Positions 22,201 to 32,155 of a stretch of DNA of 64,000 nucleotides are shown in pieces. Source of the DNA: Bryopsis sp. KO-2023 (lineage: Eukaryota; Chlorophyta; Ulvophyceae; Bryopsidales; Bryopsidaceae); NCBI GenBank assembly GCA_030272585.1, contig BSYQ01000002.1, positions 5,456,001 to 5,520,000 on the forward strand. Reading direction: 5' to 3'. Both the position numbers and the translations under genes were made by a program. The number at the start of each line of letters is the position of its first letter. Position 1 is the first letter of the stretch. Under the pieces are notes generated by a model. It was not told where the DNA came from and did no database searches. It saw only the letters and a list, made by a program, of their open reading frames with translations.

Positions 22201-24780
22201 AAAGATGCTTGTTCATGAAAAGCAAACCCATATTTTTGTCCGCAAATAAGGCGATCCAATTGCCTGCTCCGCGTTCAAGGTGACGTAGATGTAGAAGCTT
22301 CTGCTTGGTGACGTTGGGAAATCAAATGGAATTGTGTCCTCAACCCTTTCGGGAAGCTTTTCCCTTCGCAACTTGTTCTAGATGGTTGCATGTTTTCTTT
22401 TATATCTAATTCACTTGGATTCGCAGAGCCCCAAAGGACACCTTCTTGGATCTGTTAAGTCCAGTCCACGACTCTAAAATTTTTGATTAGAATCTTGGGC
22501 TCCGCTTATCTTAATTACGTTCGCTTCTCCTACAATAGGTCGAAGTTCCACTGAGTATCGCATGGTGCTTCGATAGAAAGCAACCTTCTAGGGCTTGCTG
22601 GGTTATATTAGCTTCAAAAAAGCCTTTCGCTTTTGCGGATCTGTTTCACTTTTGCATTCTCCTGAATAAATCCCGAACAAATGTACTCTTTTATACAACA
22701 TCTTATCAACAAAAAGTAATTTCAGGACTCCCAAGTATTTTGGACTTTTATATGCGCTTCTCTAATCCGATACAAAAAAAATTCGTTTTCTAAAAGGATG
22801 TTTTGGGTCGGTTGAACTAAGTAAAAAAACAACCATCGAGATCGAAAACCTAACCGTGAAATATGGGTAGTGGGGAACTCAGTTTGAACATCAGCGACAA
22901 ATCAATTCATGAGCATGATACAAGGTTCTTACGGTATCTGTTTATCACATAGACAAAAAATAACGGAATCATTTTAGTTGTGTTACTTATCATTCTTGGA
23001 CACCAGAAATATAGCCACCATGAAAATGATGATAACGATCATTATGTGGAATTCCAAGGTTATGGTATGCATGGTCGTTTGGCATTAAAGTGTTTATAGC
23101 TCTCACCTTCATTCAATTAAGAGTTGTTTCGGAAGGGCATCTTAGTTCTTTTCAACATTTGGCTCTACTAGCGCGCGTTATATTGTCCCCTCAGAAACCC
23201 TAGCTGGTGTCACCGATATAAATTTGTCATTCAAAATTCGGCAGCGCTCCTTGGTCCGTCTGAGACCCCCCTTTCGTTTTTAGAATGTATTCTACTTCAG
23301 AAAAACGAACACAATATTTCTTTATTAAAGACCGACGAAGCCAACCAATGGTAACAATTATGTTTCATATCGCGAAATGAAACTCGCCATCCGAACGCCA
23401 TTCTTGCAATAAACGAATTCATTTAGTTATGAGAGCGATACTTCTAGTATTATATTAGTAATTGAGTTTTTGCCCCAAGCTCCCCACATGGTTGCACGTA
23501 TCCCAAAATCAATCAATCCGCGCTGCGGCTCTTGAACAATCGAGCACCGATGAATATATCTTTCTTTTCGTTGAGCTAATGCCTCGACATTTGGAACCAA
23601 ATCTTCATATCGCGCACGAGGTACTCGGGAAGTGGTAGGATCTTGTCACCAACTAGTCATTCAACGAGCACATTCTCAACTCTTAGGTTGATAAAAGAAG
23701 GTGATGTTCAAATTTTGGACCCGGTGGTTTCGGAATTGCCAACATGAGCTCGCCAACAGTGGGGTTTGTATACGCTCTCGAAGAGCTTCAATTTATCAGG
23801 AACAATAGGACATTTTATGTTTTCTCCGCACTTCCAGATTATTTGGGTCTTTTTGCACACATGACAGCCTTTTTTTATGGTGTCTCCATCTTCATATTGC
23901 TAACGAGATCCTCCTAAGGTGTAGCATAATCAAACATGCGTCCGTCGGAGCAGCAATGTATTATGTCTACACAAAAGACTTGTCCGTTTCAAGGTCCCGT
24001 CCTCCTTATGCCATCTTACCAACCGGGGCGCCAGTCTGAGTCCAGCGTTATGGGTTATGCAAGTGAGATGGCATCCGCATCAAAGGTGCTTTTTCAAGGG
24101 TGTTCACATGGAGAATATCACCGCTCACGAAAAGCTTTGCAACAAAAATACCAAAAAAAAACATTCTCTATGATCGACTCATGCAGATCTTGCGGTCGCT
24201 TCATCATACATCGTTTTCAGGAGTTCTCGTGGAGTCTCGGGCGTGATAGTAAAACCCCCAACCTAATAACCATGCACACAATCTTATAATGCTCGCTTAC
24301 AACACGTTTTACCCCACACAGAGTTAGAAATGAAGACCACTTACCGTGACGCCCTCCGGCAGGTTCCTTCTGGAAGCTAGCATACTAAGTTTTAGTGGGA
24401 ATAGAACATTAAATTCTTGTTTGTATGACGATTTCAAGTGGGGCTATCTATGATCGTTCATGTGTGTGGGCTCTGTGTTGACTTTGTGGTGTTTGGTGGG
24501 TGTAGTGTCGTTCTGGAGATGTCATATTAACACTACCAATCGTTTGTCGATATACATATAATTCCTCAACGTTTGTAAGTAGAACAATTGTAAGATCGTC
24601 GTACATTGCAAAATAACATATTGGAGGTGCTCAATTTTGACTTTAATACCACGATGATCATAATCAAAATAAAACATCTCGATCTGGGAACTAGGACCAC
24701 GACTCTGTTGCATAAGGAACTGACCTGCCTTCAAAGCGTATCGGTGCACCTCATGCTTTCGCATACTCCATGCTTCTGGC
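19232..24780. other. No supported gene over 5.5 kb
   Basis: AT-rich sequence with many stops. Weak open frames exist (for example minus strand 21689-22024 and plus strand 23936-24289), but competing frames look equally good and none matches a family I know. Confidence 0.45.
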
Positions 24781-24796
24781 AGAATCGAGTTGTATT

Positions 24797-24972
24797 CAGA
24801 GTTGTGCGCCATTGCAACGGCGCACAACTCTGCATCAAACCTCACTCACTGTTTAGGTGAGTTCACTCACACTTTGGTAGCTACTCGTTTTTGCACTCAC
24901 ATCTCATGATTGGAAAATGTATCAGAGTCGTGCCGACGTCGTTTTTGCGACAACAACTTCGGCACAACTCTG
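24797..24972. mobile_element. hAT-like MITE, family I, copy A (176 bp)
   Basis: Ends are CAGAGTTGTGCGCC on the left and CGGCACAACTCTG on the right. It is flanked by an exact 8-bp target duplication GTTGTATT (24789-24796 and 24973-24980). The left end is itself a hairpin (CAGAGTTGTGCGCC with its complement 24819-24832), and the right end forms another, so the element is two hairpins joined by a linker. Terminal CAG/CTG with an 8-bp duplication is typical of hAT-superfamily non-autonomous elements. There is no coding capacity. A second copy lies at 52813-53176. Confidence 0.85.
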
Positions 24973-25014
24973 GTTGTATTCATCGACCACTTGTCGTGCG
25001 ACTTCCCTATGCAC

Positions 25015-25352
25015 CAGTGGTGGGCTGTACAAGACAGACCCCTGAACAGGGTTCTGTACAGGTTCTGTGCACCCTGTGCTGTTCTGTCCTGGGAGACTGT
25101 GTGTGCGCAGAACAGAGTCGGACCTGTGCGCACAGGCGCACAGACTGTACAGCATAGGACAGAAAGTGCACAGAAAGTGCATAGAAAGCGCACAGAATCT
25201 GCACAGAAAGTGCACAGACACGTGCACAGACACGGTCTGTCCTGTGCTGTAAAGTCTGTGCGCCTGTGCGCACAGGTCTGACCCTGTGCACAGAACAGAC
25301 AGTCTGTTCTGTCCTGTCCTGTGCTGTGCACAGGGGTCCCAGCCCATGACTG
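25015..25352. mobile_element. hAT-like foldback MITE, family II, copy 1 (338 bp)
   Basis: Starts CAGTGGTGGGCTG and ends CAGCCCATGACTG, with an exact 8-bp target duplication CTATGCAC (25007-25014 and 25353-25360). Long inverted arms carry CCTGTGCGCACAGGCGCACAG and its complement (core 20 bases shown in part), and the centre is tandem TGCACAGAAAG/TGCACAGAATC units. It lies only 42 bp beyond family I copy A. Non-coding; the open frames across it are repeat artefacts. Confidence 0.88.
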
Positions 25353-26286
25353 CTATGCACATTTGTTGAAGAAGTTCAATTCGAGCATAATCTTATGCAT
25401 TAGGTGGCACACTAAAATCCGGTCGTCAAATTTGTGGTTCACCACATCAAAACATGCAATAACCTTCTCTAACTATTTTAATACTGACTCCTGGTTTTCA
25501 GCTATCAAATCACCTTATCTTTATCAATATTGATTACGGTTTTCATTTCGTAGAATGCAAGCCCCATCGGGTCGGTGAAATTGAAACGTTGGAAAGTTGT
25601 AGTCATCAACGCCAGGAGTGTTATCACCAGAAGCTGTGCACAACATGTGACGGTGGTGCACGTTTGCACGTGACTCTTTTGTTGAGGTAATACTATGAGC
25701 GCTACCACAATCTCGCAACCTACTTAAACTAGCAAAGAAAAAAAGGCACAACTAAGTTGCTTGAGAAAACGAATCGCAAACAAAATTACGTTGTTTTTAA
25801 AACACGTGAAACGAATCCTCTTTCCCTCGGTACTGATTTTCCACCTTAGAGAATCATGCTCCGAGTCAGGCCCACCAAAGAGTTGCGTTGCACTTGTGCA
25901 CTTGTGCTTTACCATGTGTGGCCTTTTTCGTGTCATTTGCTTCTTCATCAATCCGATGTCGGATGGCACTTCAGAAAAAACAATAGTTCTAATCAAGATT
26001 AAAGATGAACACTCAAAGGTATATTTGTATGCGACTTTCTTATGGACATTATAGAGTATCCAGTCGCTCTCTTGTTGCTTGAATAGTTGCCTCTAGCTGA
26101 GCAATGTACTCATATAATCGATGAATTTCTTAGTTGGTGATAACATGTTCCTCACTCTCCATTTTTGTGTCACCAAAATCCATGATATCACCCTGTATTG
26201 CTTCACGCACAAACACCTTGGCTGTTCTATGGAACGTGACGTCTTCACCCACCACTTGACGAAAAACTGACAGGACTACGTCGTCC

Positions 26287-26610
26287 TTGAAAGAAACTTT
26301 ATTCACGAGTGATCACAAGACTCGGAGTTCTTTTCAATCCTTAAAAGATTCTTTCTTACACGAGAACGTAACTAGGCTTCGGACGTACAAGGGAACTTTC
26401 AAGGAACTTGAAGGAACATCCTCATTAGTAAGCGCCCAAAGACATGACATCAAAGGCATGCAGCCTTTTGATTTTCACAGCACAACTCTCGACGAAGTTT
26501 CTTTCCTACGTTGCGACGACCATGATAGCAGCTTGAAAGAACTAGAAAACATCACTGACCATTGTAAAATCCCCGCCAAACTTCGATATTTCGTATCCCA
26601 GGTACAATGA
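26287..26610 (+). CDS. Unidentified open frame
   Basis: 107 codons ending TGA, without an ATG at its 5' end. It reads KGTFKELEGTSSLVSAQRHD and HSTTLDEVSFLRCDDHDSSL, mixed charged and polar sequence that looks protein-like. No family recognised and no splice sites confirmed; it may be part of a decayed element. Confidence 0.25.
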   Translation: MKETLFTSDHKTRSSFQSLKDSFLHENVTRLRTYKGTFKELEGTSSLVSAQRHDIKGMQPFDFHSTTLDEVSFLRCDDHDSSLKELENITDHCKIPAKLRYFVSQVQ

Positions 26611-26957
26611 TTGTTTTTCCTATTTGTCACGTGGTATTTTCTTGGGAATTAAACAAACTCAAAAAAAACGCTTTCCACTTGCTCCTTTTCCCACTTCGAT
26701 GGGTTTAATGTGGTCGATAGAACGAACTTAGGCCTTGTTGCTTATTGTACCCTTCCGTGTGAGTAATACTTTCGGTATCTACTTCTCGCATGTATGGTAT
26801 GGCGGACTTGTTTGTCGCAAACTTTGAGATGGCGACAAACTCGTAGTCAACATTTCTCTTATCCTGAAATGAAAAATAAGAGGGTATTTAGTCTGCATTT
26901 GACAGACCGTGATCATGATGACAAAGACATCATTGACGCCTTCAATATCTTGTAGTC

Positions 26958-27410
26958 TCAACAAAGGATTTCACTCCACTGACAATTCGTTTGTATTCTC
27001 TCCATGATATTTTTTGTTTGCGTCATTATTCGCTTTTCTACATAAACGTGCATTTTTCTTTTCGCTGTCGCTTCTTCTAATCGTTCTTTAAGAGCTACTT
27101 TTTTTATTAACGCTCGAACTACCTTGGAGGAGTGTTTTTTCGAGCCGGAGTGTACCAGGCGTAACTCGACAGCCTGCAAGTACCTAATCCCGTTCCCAAC
27201 ATTAATCCCAAGCGAGTAGAGTCGTGTCGATACATACACAATCAAATAATCAACTACCATGTGTGCGATAAGCCACATCTGGTCGTCCACCAACTCCAAT
27301 GAGACGGTGTAGTGTTGACCCCATATTGCGAAAACTTGTCTTAGTCCCAACGACCACAAATAGGTGATCCACAAACATGAAATGGAAAGAAGGCCAAAGC
27401 GTAAAGGCAT
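26958..27410 (-). CDS. Unidentified 150-codon open frame
   Basis: ATG at 27410 to the stop at 26958. The first half is hydrophobic (SISCLWITYLWSLGLRQVF; MVVDYLIVYVSTRLYSLGI); the second half is basic and helical (VVRALIKKVALKERLEEATA). It lies on the same strand as the LINE-like relics at 28-29.8 kb, so it may belong to them. No family recognised. Confidence 0.3.
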   Translation of the reverse strand: MPLRFGLLSISCLWITYLWSLGLRQVFAIWGQHYTVSLELVDDQMWLIAHMVVDYLIVYVSTRLYSLGINVGNGIRYLQAVELRLVHSGSKKHSSKVVRALIKKVALKERLEEATAKRKMHVYVEKRIMTQTKNIMERIQTNCQWSEILC

Positions 27411-27889
27411 CTATTTAATTGACGTAGAGAAGGTACTAAGAAAAGACACAAATAGCGATTCAGCTTGGCACTAGGGGAGTGAGTCACATGGTTTGGTCTC
27501 ATCAGGCTTGGAACCGGATGCTTCAAGCATGGAAGGATAAAGTCTTGGAGCAAATCGAATTCGAGAGCCGCTTAAACCACATTCAATTCATCTGTATTAT
27601 CCAAGTTTCATCGGCTATTAACCGTACTTTCCAACCTCCCCGAATTTTGTTCGACAGGGTGCTATCGTGGGTCCTCGCAATTCAACTTCCTGTGCGAAGA
27701 AAAAGTCAGAGACAAGACTAATTTTTTAAAGAGTATGACATATAATGCTCTTGATGATGAAGTGGACGAATAGAACAACTCTTAACTTTTGCTATTAGTA
27801 GCTTGGAGAGAAGAGTGTTCCAAACAAGCAAGGAAAAGACTCGTAGTTATGCGGAAACTGCTGAGAACTACCAAAAAAAAAAAAGGGAG

Positions 27890-28150
27890 AGGAAGACTTC
27901 CCTTAGACTTTCCCATCCTGAGTTCCCAACCCGCCATACGCTCATTTAGCGAATCCACCTTTTCATTCAAGGCGTCGAGTTTCGTATTTATCATTCTACC
28001 GTTTTGCTCGAAACGCTCACCAACCCGTTCAAATCCTTTTTTCATTTCACCAAAAAGCATCTCGATAGTAAATGCAGCCTGAGGGGTCGAAGGCCTTCCA
28101 CGACAACCGGAATAGCCATCGGAGAAGAATGCTCGGGCCCTCACCCCGCC
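27890..28150 (-). pseudogene. Coiled-coil fragment of a retroelement-type protein
   Basis: Reads TIEMLFGEMKKGFERVGERF, then NTKLDALNEKVDSLNERMAG, an obvious heptad pattern, then basic residues. It directly follows, in another frame, the ORF1-like relic at 28110-28605. There is no intact start or end. Confidence 0.45.
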
Positions 28151-28605
28151 CCTGGCTCTCAAAACGTACCCGGTTCCGCTCCTCCTCGGCTTTAGCCATA
28201 CGCTCCCGGAGCTCATCAACAATTGAACTTTGGCCTGGCCTCCTCTTGGACGCCTGTCTCTGCTCCATAGCCTCGTACGCCCTTTGATCGTCGTACGCCT
28301 TTTGATCCGCGAAGGAGTGTTATTTTTTCCGCTTCCGACCCGACCACAACCTTCACTGCACTAGTTTTTCCCAGGCGTTCGAATGATTTCACATTAATCG
28401 CAACTCCGGCTTCTGCACCCGCGATAAGCCGGACTATGTAGGGAGCCATATCTACATCTGTGGGGATGTCGGAGAAAATTAATGTTTCTTTGTATGTTTC
28501 GGTTTCCAAACTCCTTATCTCTCAAGTGACTTTGCTCTCGCTTTCCTCAACTTTGGAACCTGTTATGGTGATACGAGAGTCCAATTCCTCAACACTGTCT
28601 TGCAT
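28110..28605 (-). pseudogene. LINE ORF1p-like relic (coiled coil plus RRM-like domain)
   Basis: From ATG 28605: MQDSVEELDSRITITGSKVE coiled coil, one internal TGA, RSLETETYKETLIFSDIP, then an RRM-like stretch (VRLIAGAEAGVAIN; FERLGKTSAVKVVVGSEAEK) matching the 'RLGK...VKV...S..EA' pattern of LINE ORF1 proteins. After a frameshift near 28310 it continues AYDDQRAYEAMEQRQASKR and VDELRERMAKAEEERNRVRF. The nucleic-acid-binding role is known for the family; the assignment is by pattern only. Confidence 0.5.
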
Positions 28606-29378
28606 TGATTAATATCAGACCTGGGCGCAAGTGGTGGTGGACCTATTGTTTTTTCAACCATACAGGTGTCTTGTTTATAAAAACAGAAATCCTCCAATTT
28701 GCTTTGTATATTCATTAAAAAAGTTCCTAGTAATAGTCTATACCTTTATTTGTATATTGTCCGCTTTTATTTCATTATTAATTACCTCAACCCCATTATT
28801 ATTTGTGGACGGAAAAGTGCCACCAAATCCCTCAAACAGCCCTTGTAATACTGTATTCACCCATTGGTATTCACCCAATACAACCTAAACTCAGGACGTC
28901 ACCTATTGAATCGCATATTAATTGTTTTCCTAAATTAACTGTTTTTTGGGGGGTACGTTGGAGATAATGTTCGCAAAATATTTTTTATTTCAATCTGTCG
29001 TTCGTTTTCTTTAATCAAAATTAATTTTTTGAACACGCTTTGTTACATATGAAACTTGCACACTCCTTGTTTGATGTGAGTCCCAATAATATCTTTAGCA
29101 CCTGCACTAGTCGAGCACAACACGTCTGCCATAAGAAACGAATGATTCCAAATCTTTCTTGAATACTTTTGTGATTTCACCGCGCCAAGCACCGTGAGCA
29201 TCAATGTGAACGGATAGACGGTTGGTAAAACATCTCGATCATGCCATACTCGGGATTTTGTTTTGATCATTGTAATAGATATGTTGCTTGTGTCCCCGTG
29301 CGCAAGCCGAATGAGTATTAGAAACGTGCATAAATCAACTCTTAAAATATGAAAAATTTTGAGCAAAAGTTCTTCTCT

Positions 29379-29828
29379 TTAATTCATGAGTGTAATTATT
29401 ACAGGACATGCTCCATATTCATTATTTTTATGCAACGAACAAAAATCTGATTGTGTATTTTCAATCGGTAAAGTCCTTGCTTCTTGGGTAGTAACAAGCT
29501 GACGAGCAGTCTGATTTTCAAAGTCCTGGACTTTTGATGTGCTCCCTTGATTGTGCTTGGCTCTTCTCTCCACCAGTTTTGTTCCATTATCAAATCAACC
29601 CCCCAATGCCTCGATCAAACCGAAACCCGATTCACCCGGGTTACTTAGACTCCCACCCACCGATTTAGAACCTGATGCTAACCTCCTGGAAAGGGCACTC
29701 ATGTTCGTCACCCGGCGTTTCCCTTCATCATGTTTGTGCGATAAAGACGGCACATCGTCCATCATATGGTTTTCCTTATGGGATTCGAGCGCAGCACGCT
29801 TCTCTTTACCACAGGTTCTCGAAGCCAT
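29379..29828 (-). pseudogene. Unidentified frame interrupted once by TGA
   Basis: ATG 29828, MASRTCGKEKRAALESHKEN ... SALSRRLASGSKSVGGSL ... GFGLIEALGG, TGA, then FDNGTKLVERRAKHNQGSTS ... DFENQTARQLVTTQEARTL to TAA 29379-29381. The second half remains in the same frame, so a single stop splits an otherwise open 150-codon frame. Hydrophilic and charged; perhaps the N-terminal gag-like part of the LINE relic downstream on the same strand. Confidence 0.4.
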
Positions 29829-30012
29829 GGTTGTAAACGGTCACACTGCTCTCTCTCTTGTTTTTGTTGTGGTTTGGTTACCTCTCCAGTTCCTTGGCCT
29901 TCCAGATCGTACTCGAAAAAACCCACCCACCAACACCGAAATCAACTACCCCGGCGTTGCCCTCTCCCTGAATATTTTTCTTCCGTCATATACACTACGA
30001 GAACAGCCTGGC

Positions 30013-30205
30013 TATACGATATAAAATATTCTATCGTACGATACAAATTCCAGATTTCAGCTAAATTTGTATCGTACGATAACAAGAACCAGCGGCGGTT
30101 GTATGGTACGATATGAATCGCGGGAACAGGGGGTTGGTGGAATACAAATATCTTATCGTACGATACAAATTCCTTTGTTTTCGGCTGATTCTGTATCGTA
30201 CGATA
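30013..30205. promoter_or_regulatory. Array of palindromes TATCGTACGATA upstream of the KDZ transposase gene
   Basis: Perfect copies of TATCGTACGATA at 30032, 30070, 30154 and 30194, a one-mismatch copy at 30102 and a degenerate one at 30013. Flanking bases extend the symmetry: TATCGTACGATACAAATTC faces its reverse complement in two inverted pairs. They end about 90 bp before the transposase reading frame, so they are candidates for transposase-binding or promoter sites of the element. Function is inferred from position and symmetry only. Confidence 0.6.
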
Positions 30206-30945
30206 AAAACATCGCACGCAGAAGGTGTCCAAGCCGCAAAGCCGTTGCCTTCTTTACCTTCTTCTTTCAGTGGGGGATACCGCGCCTCTTGTAATTGTCA
30301 CTCACAGAAATACATCTAGTCTACAAGAACGAAATTGACTCTTGTAGGCTGCTGGTGTTGTGCACTCCTGCCCTTATAGAAGGTCGCTTGTCTTCCACAG
30401 GATTTCACTGTACAGGATTCAGGTTGGTTGGTTCACAGGAAAACCAGTCACATTTTGTCTCGTGGGTTGACTATGGAAAGGGGGAAGGTCAATGGGGAGA
30501 AGCTTTGTTTTCTGGGGGTGCTTTGCATGATGATGTTGCAGAGTCACAACATTGTGATTGTGCCACTGCAATTATTGCTTCGTTCTCTTTTGATAACATT
30601 GCAAAATACTTGGAGCTCTTTCACAAGGAAACAAACAGAGGAGAAAAATATTCAGAAGGGGTGATTGCAACTGTTTTGGATATGATGGGGAAGAAATATC
30701 TTGCGGTCAGAACAAATGATATTGACTGGGATTGGAAAAGAACTTTGGGGAAATACATTAAAAAATGCCTTTGTGTCTAACCTGCCCGCGTAATAAAAGG
30801 TATTGTCCTCATGTCGGTTGTTTGCAGATTGATCTAGAAATCACTAGGTTAGATGATAAAAAATTCAAAGAGCAATTAGAAAAATATGTTGATATGAACA
30901 CCATGAAGCGGAAGATTCTATGTGTTAGTAGGCAGCAAATTCCAC

Positions 30946-31045
30946 ATCGGAGGCCCACATTACGACAGGAGCGAGAAAGTGATTGCGAGCTCCATCGTCG
31001 TCTTCAACACGGTGCATCGCTCCCGTCGCAATGTGGGCCTCCGAT
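30946..31045. repeat. 100-bp foldback within the KDZ N-terminal exon
   Basis: Arms 30946-30974 and 31017-31045 are 29 bp each with two mismatches, starting ATCGGAGGCCCACATT. The loop is 42 bp. The frame stays open across it (reading RRPTLRQERES to LPSQCGPPIDR). No target duplication is obvious. It could be a tiny inserted foldback or a structural feature of the transcript. Confidence 0.75.
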
Positions 31046-31783
31046 TGATAGGACATGTCCGGCTTGTCAAAGGGTGAATTGGAGAAAGGTGGAGTCCAAA
31101 AATTGTGTTATCTTCGGGGTAACTTCCTTTCAAATTGGTGAGCCTTTTTTATAGGAATGTCATTGTTGCAACAACGTTCTTCGGTATGATGGAGGTGCCG
31201 AAAATATTTTAAACTTCAATGGTCACATCTTATTTTGCTGGGGGATTTTTCAGTGTTTTACAAAAGAAATGAAGGAGAAAACCTTTAACTCGTATTGGGA
31301 AGGGATTTTAGAAAGATATAAGATTGCCGGTTGCAACATGCAAGTCTTAAAAAATGGGGTGGGTTATATGAGGGATGTGTTTCAGAATGCTTGGTTCGAC
31401 CATATAACTCTCCCTAACATTGATTATAAAGAAATCATGGGGTGTTGCGAAGCCCCGGTTGTTATCGCCGATGGCATTATGTTGGGATACAAAGCCAAGC
31501 GTGCGAACATAACCTATTCTTGGGTTCCTCTAGATACGGAGGAGGAGGTGTATGGGTCCAAATTTCAAGATATAATTTTGCTGAAAAAAAATGCCACTAG
31601 AGCAGCGGTATTATCATTTGCGGATGGTCCAGGCTTAAGCCATCAAGAGCATTTGGAGTTGAAAAGGGAAATTGGGGATCTTGCTTGCCTTTGCGAACGC
31701 GTGCAAATGGTTGATGGGAAATACAGGTCCCTCCCTTCCTTCCGTGAGTTTCTTTTCAACATAGGGACTACTTCTCTGATCAG

Positions 31784-32155
31784 CAGTCATGGGCTGCACA
31801 GGCCAGAACAGCACAGACTGTCTGTGCACGGAACAGGGTCGGACCTGTGCGCACAGGCGCACAGACTGCACAGAACAGCACAGAATCTGCATAAACTGTG
31901 CACAGAATCTGCACAGAATTTGCATAGACTGTGCACAGAATCTGCACAGAATCTGCATAGACTGTGCACAGAATCTGCACAGAATCTGTACAGACAGTGC
32001 ACAGAACTGTACAGAATCTGCACAGAAACTGCACAGACCGTGCCTGTGCTGTGCTGTGCAGTCTGTGCGACTGTGCAGCACAGGTCCGACCCTGTCCTGT
32101 GCACAGACAGTCTGTCTTGTCCTGTCCTGTGCACAGGGGTCTCAGCCCATGTCTG
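31784..32155. mobile_element. hAT-like foldback MITE, family II, copy 2 (372 bp), inside the KDZ exon
   Basis: Starts CAGTCATGGGCTG and ends CAGCCCATGTCTG, with an exact 8-bp target duplication CTGATCAG (31776-31783 and 32156-32163). Inverted arms of about 100 bp carry GGTCGGACCTGTGC; the centre is tandem TGCACAGAATC/TGCATAGAC units. Ends and arms match copy 1 at 25015-25352. The intact target duplication and open flanking exon indicate a recent insertion. Confidence 0.92.

Noticed and set aside
23892..24207. Minus-strand frame that seemed to read through with only TAA/TAG
   Set aside because: On recounting the T-run near 24155 the frame shifts, and the unshifted frame meets TGA soon after; not usable as evidence for recoding.
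24897..25362. Several overlapping frames of 117-146 codons on both strands
   Set aside because: They cover the inverted, TGCACAG-repetitive MITE and arise from its repeat structure.
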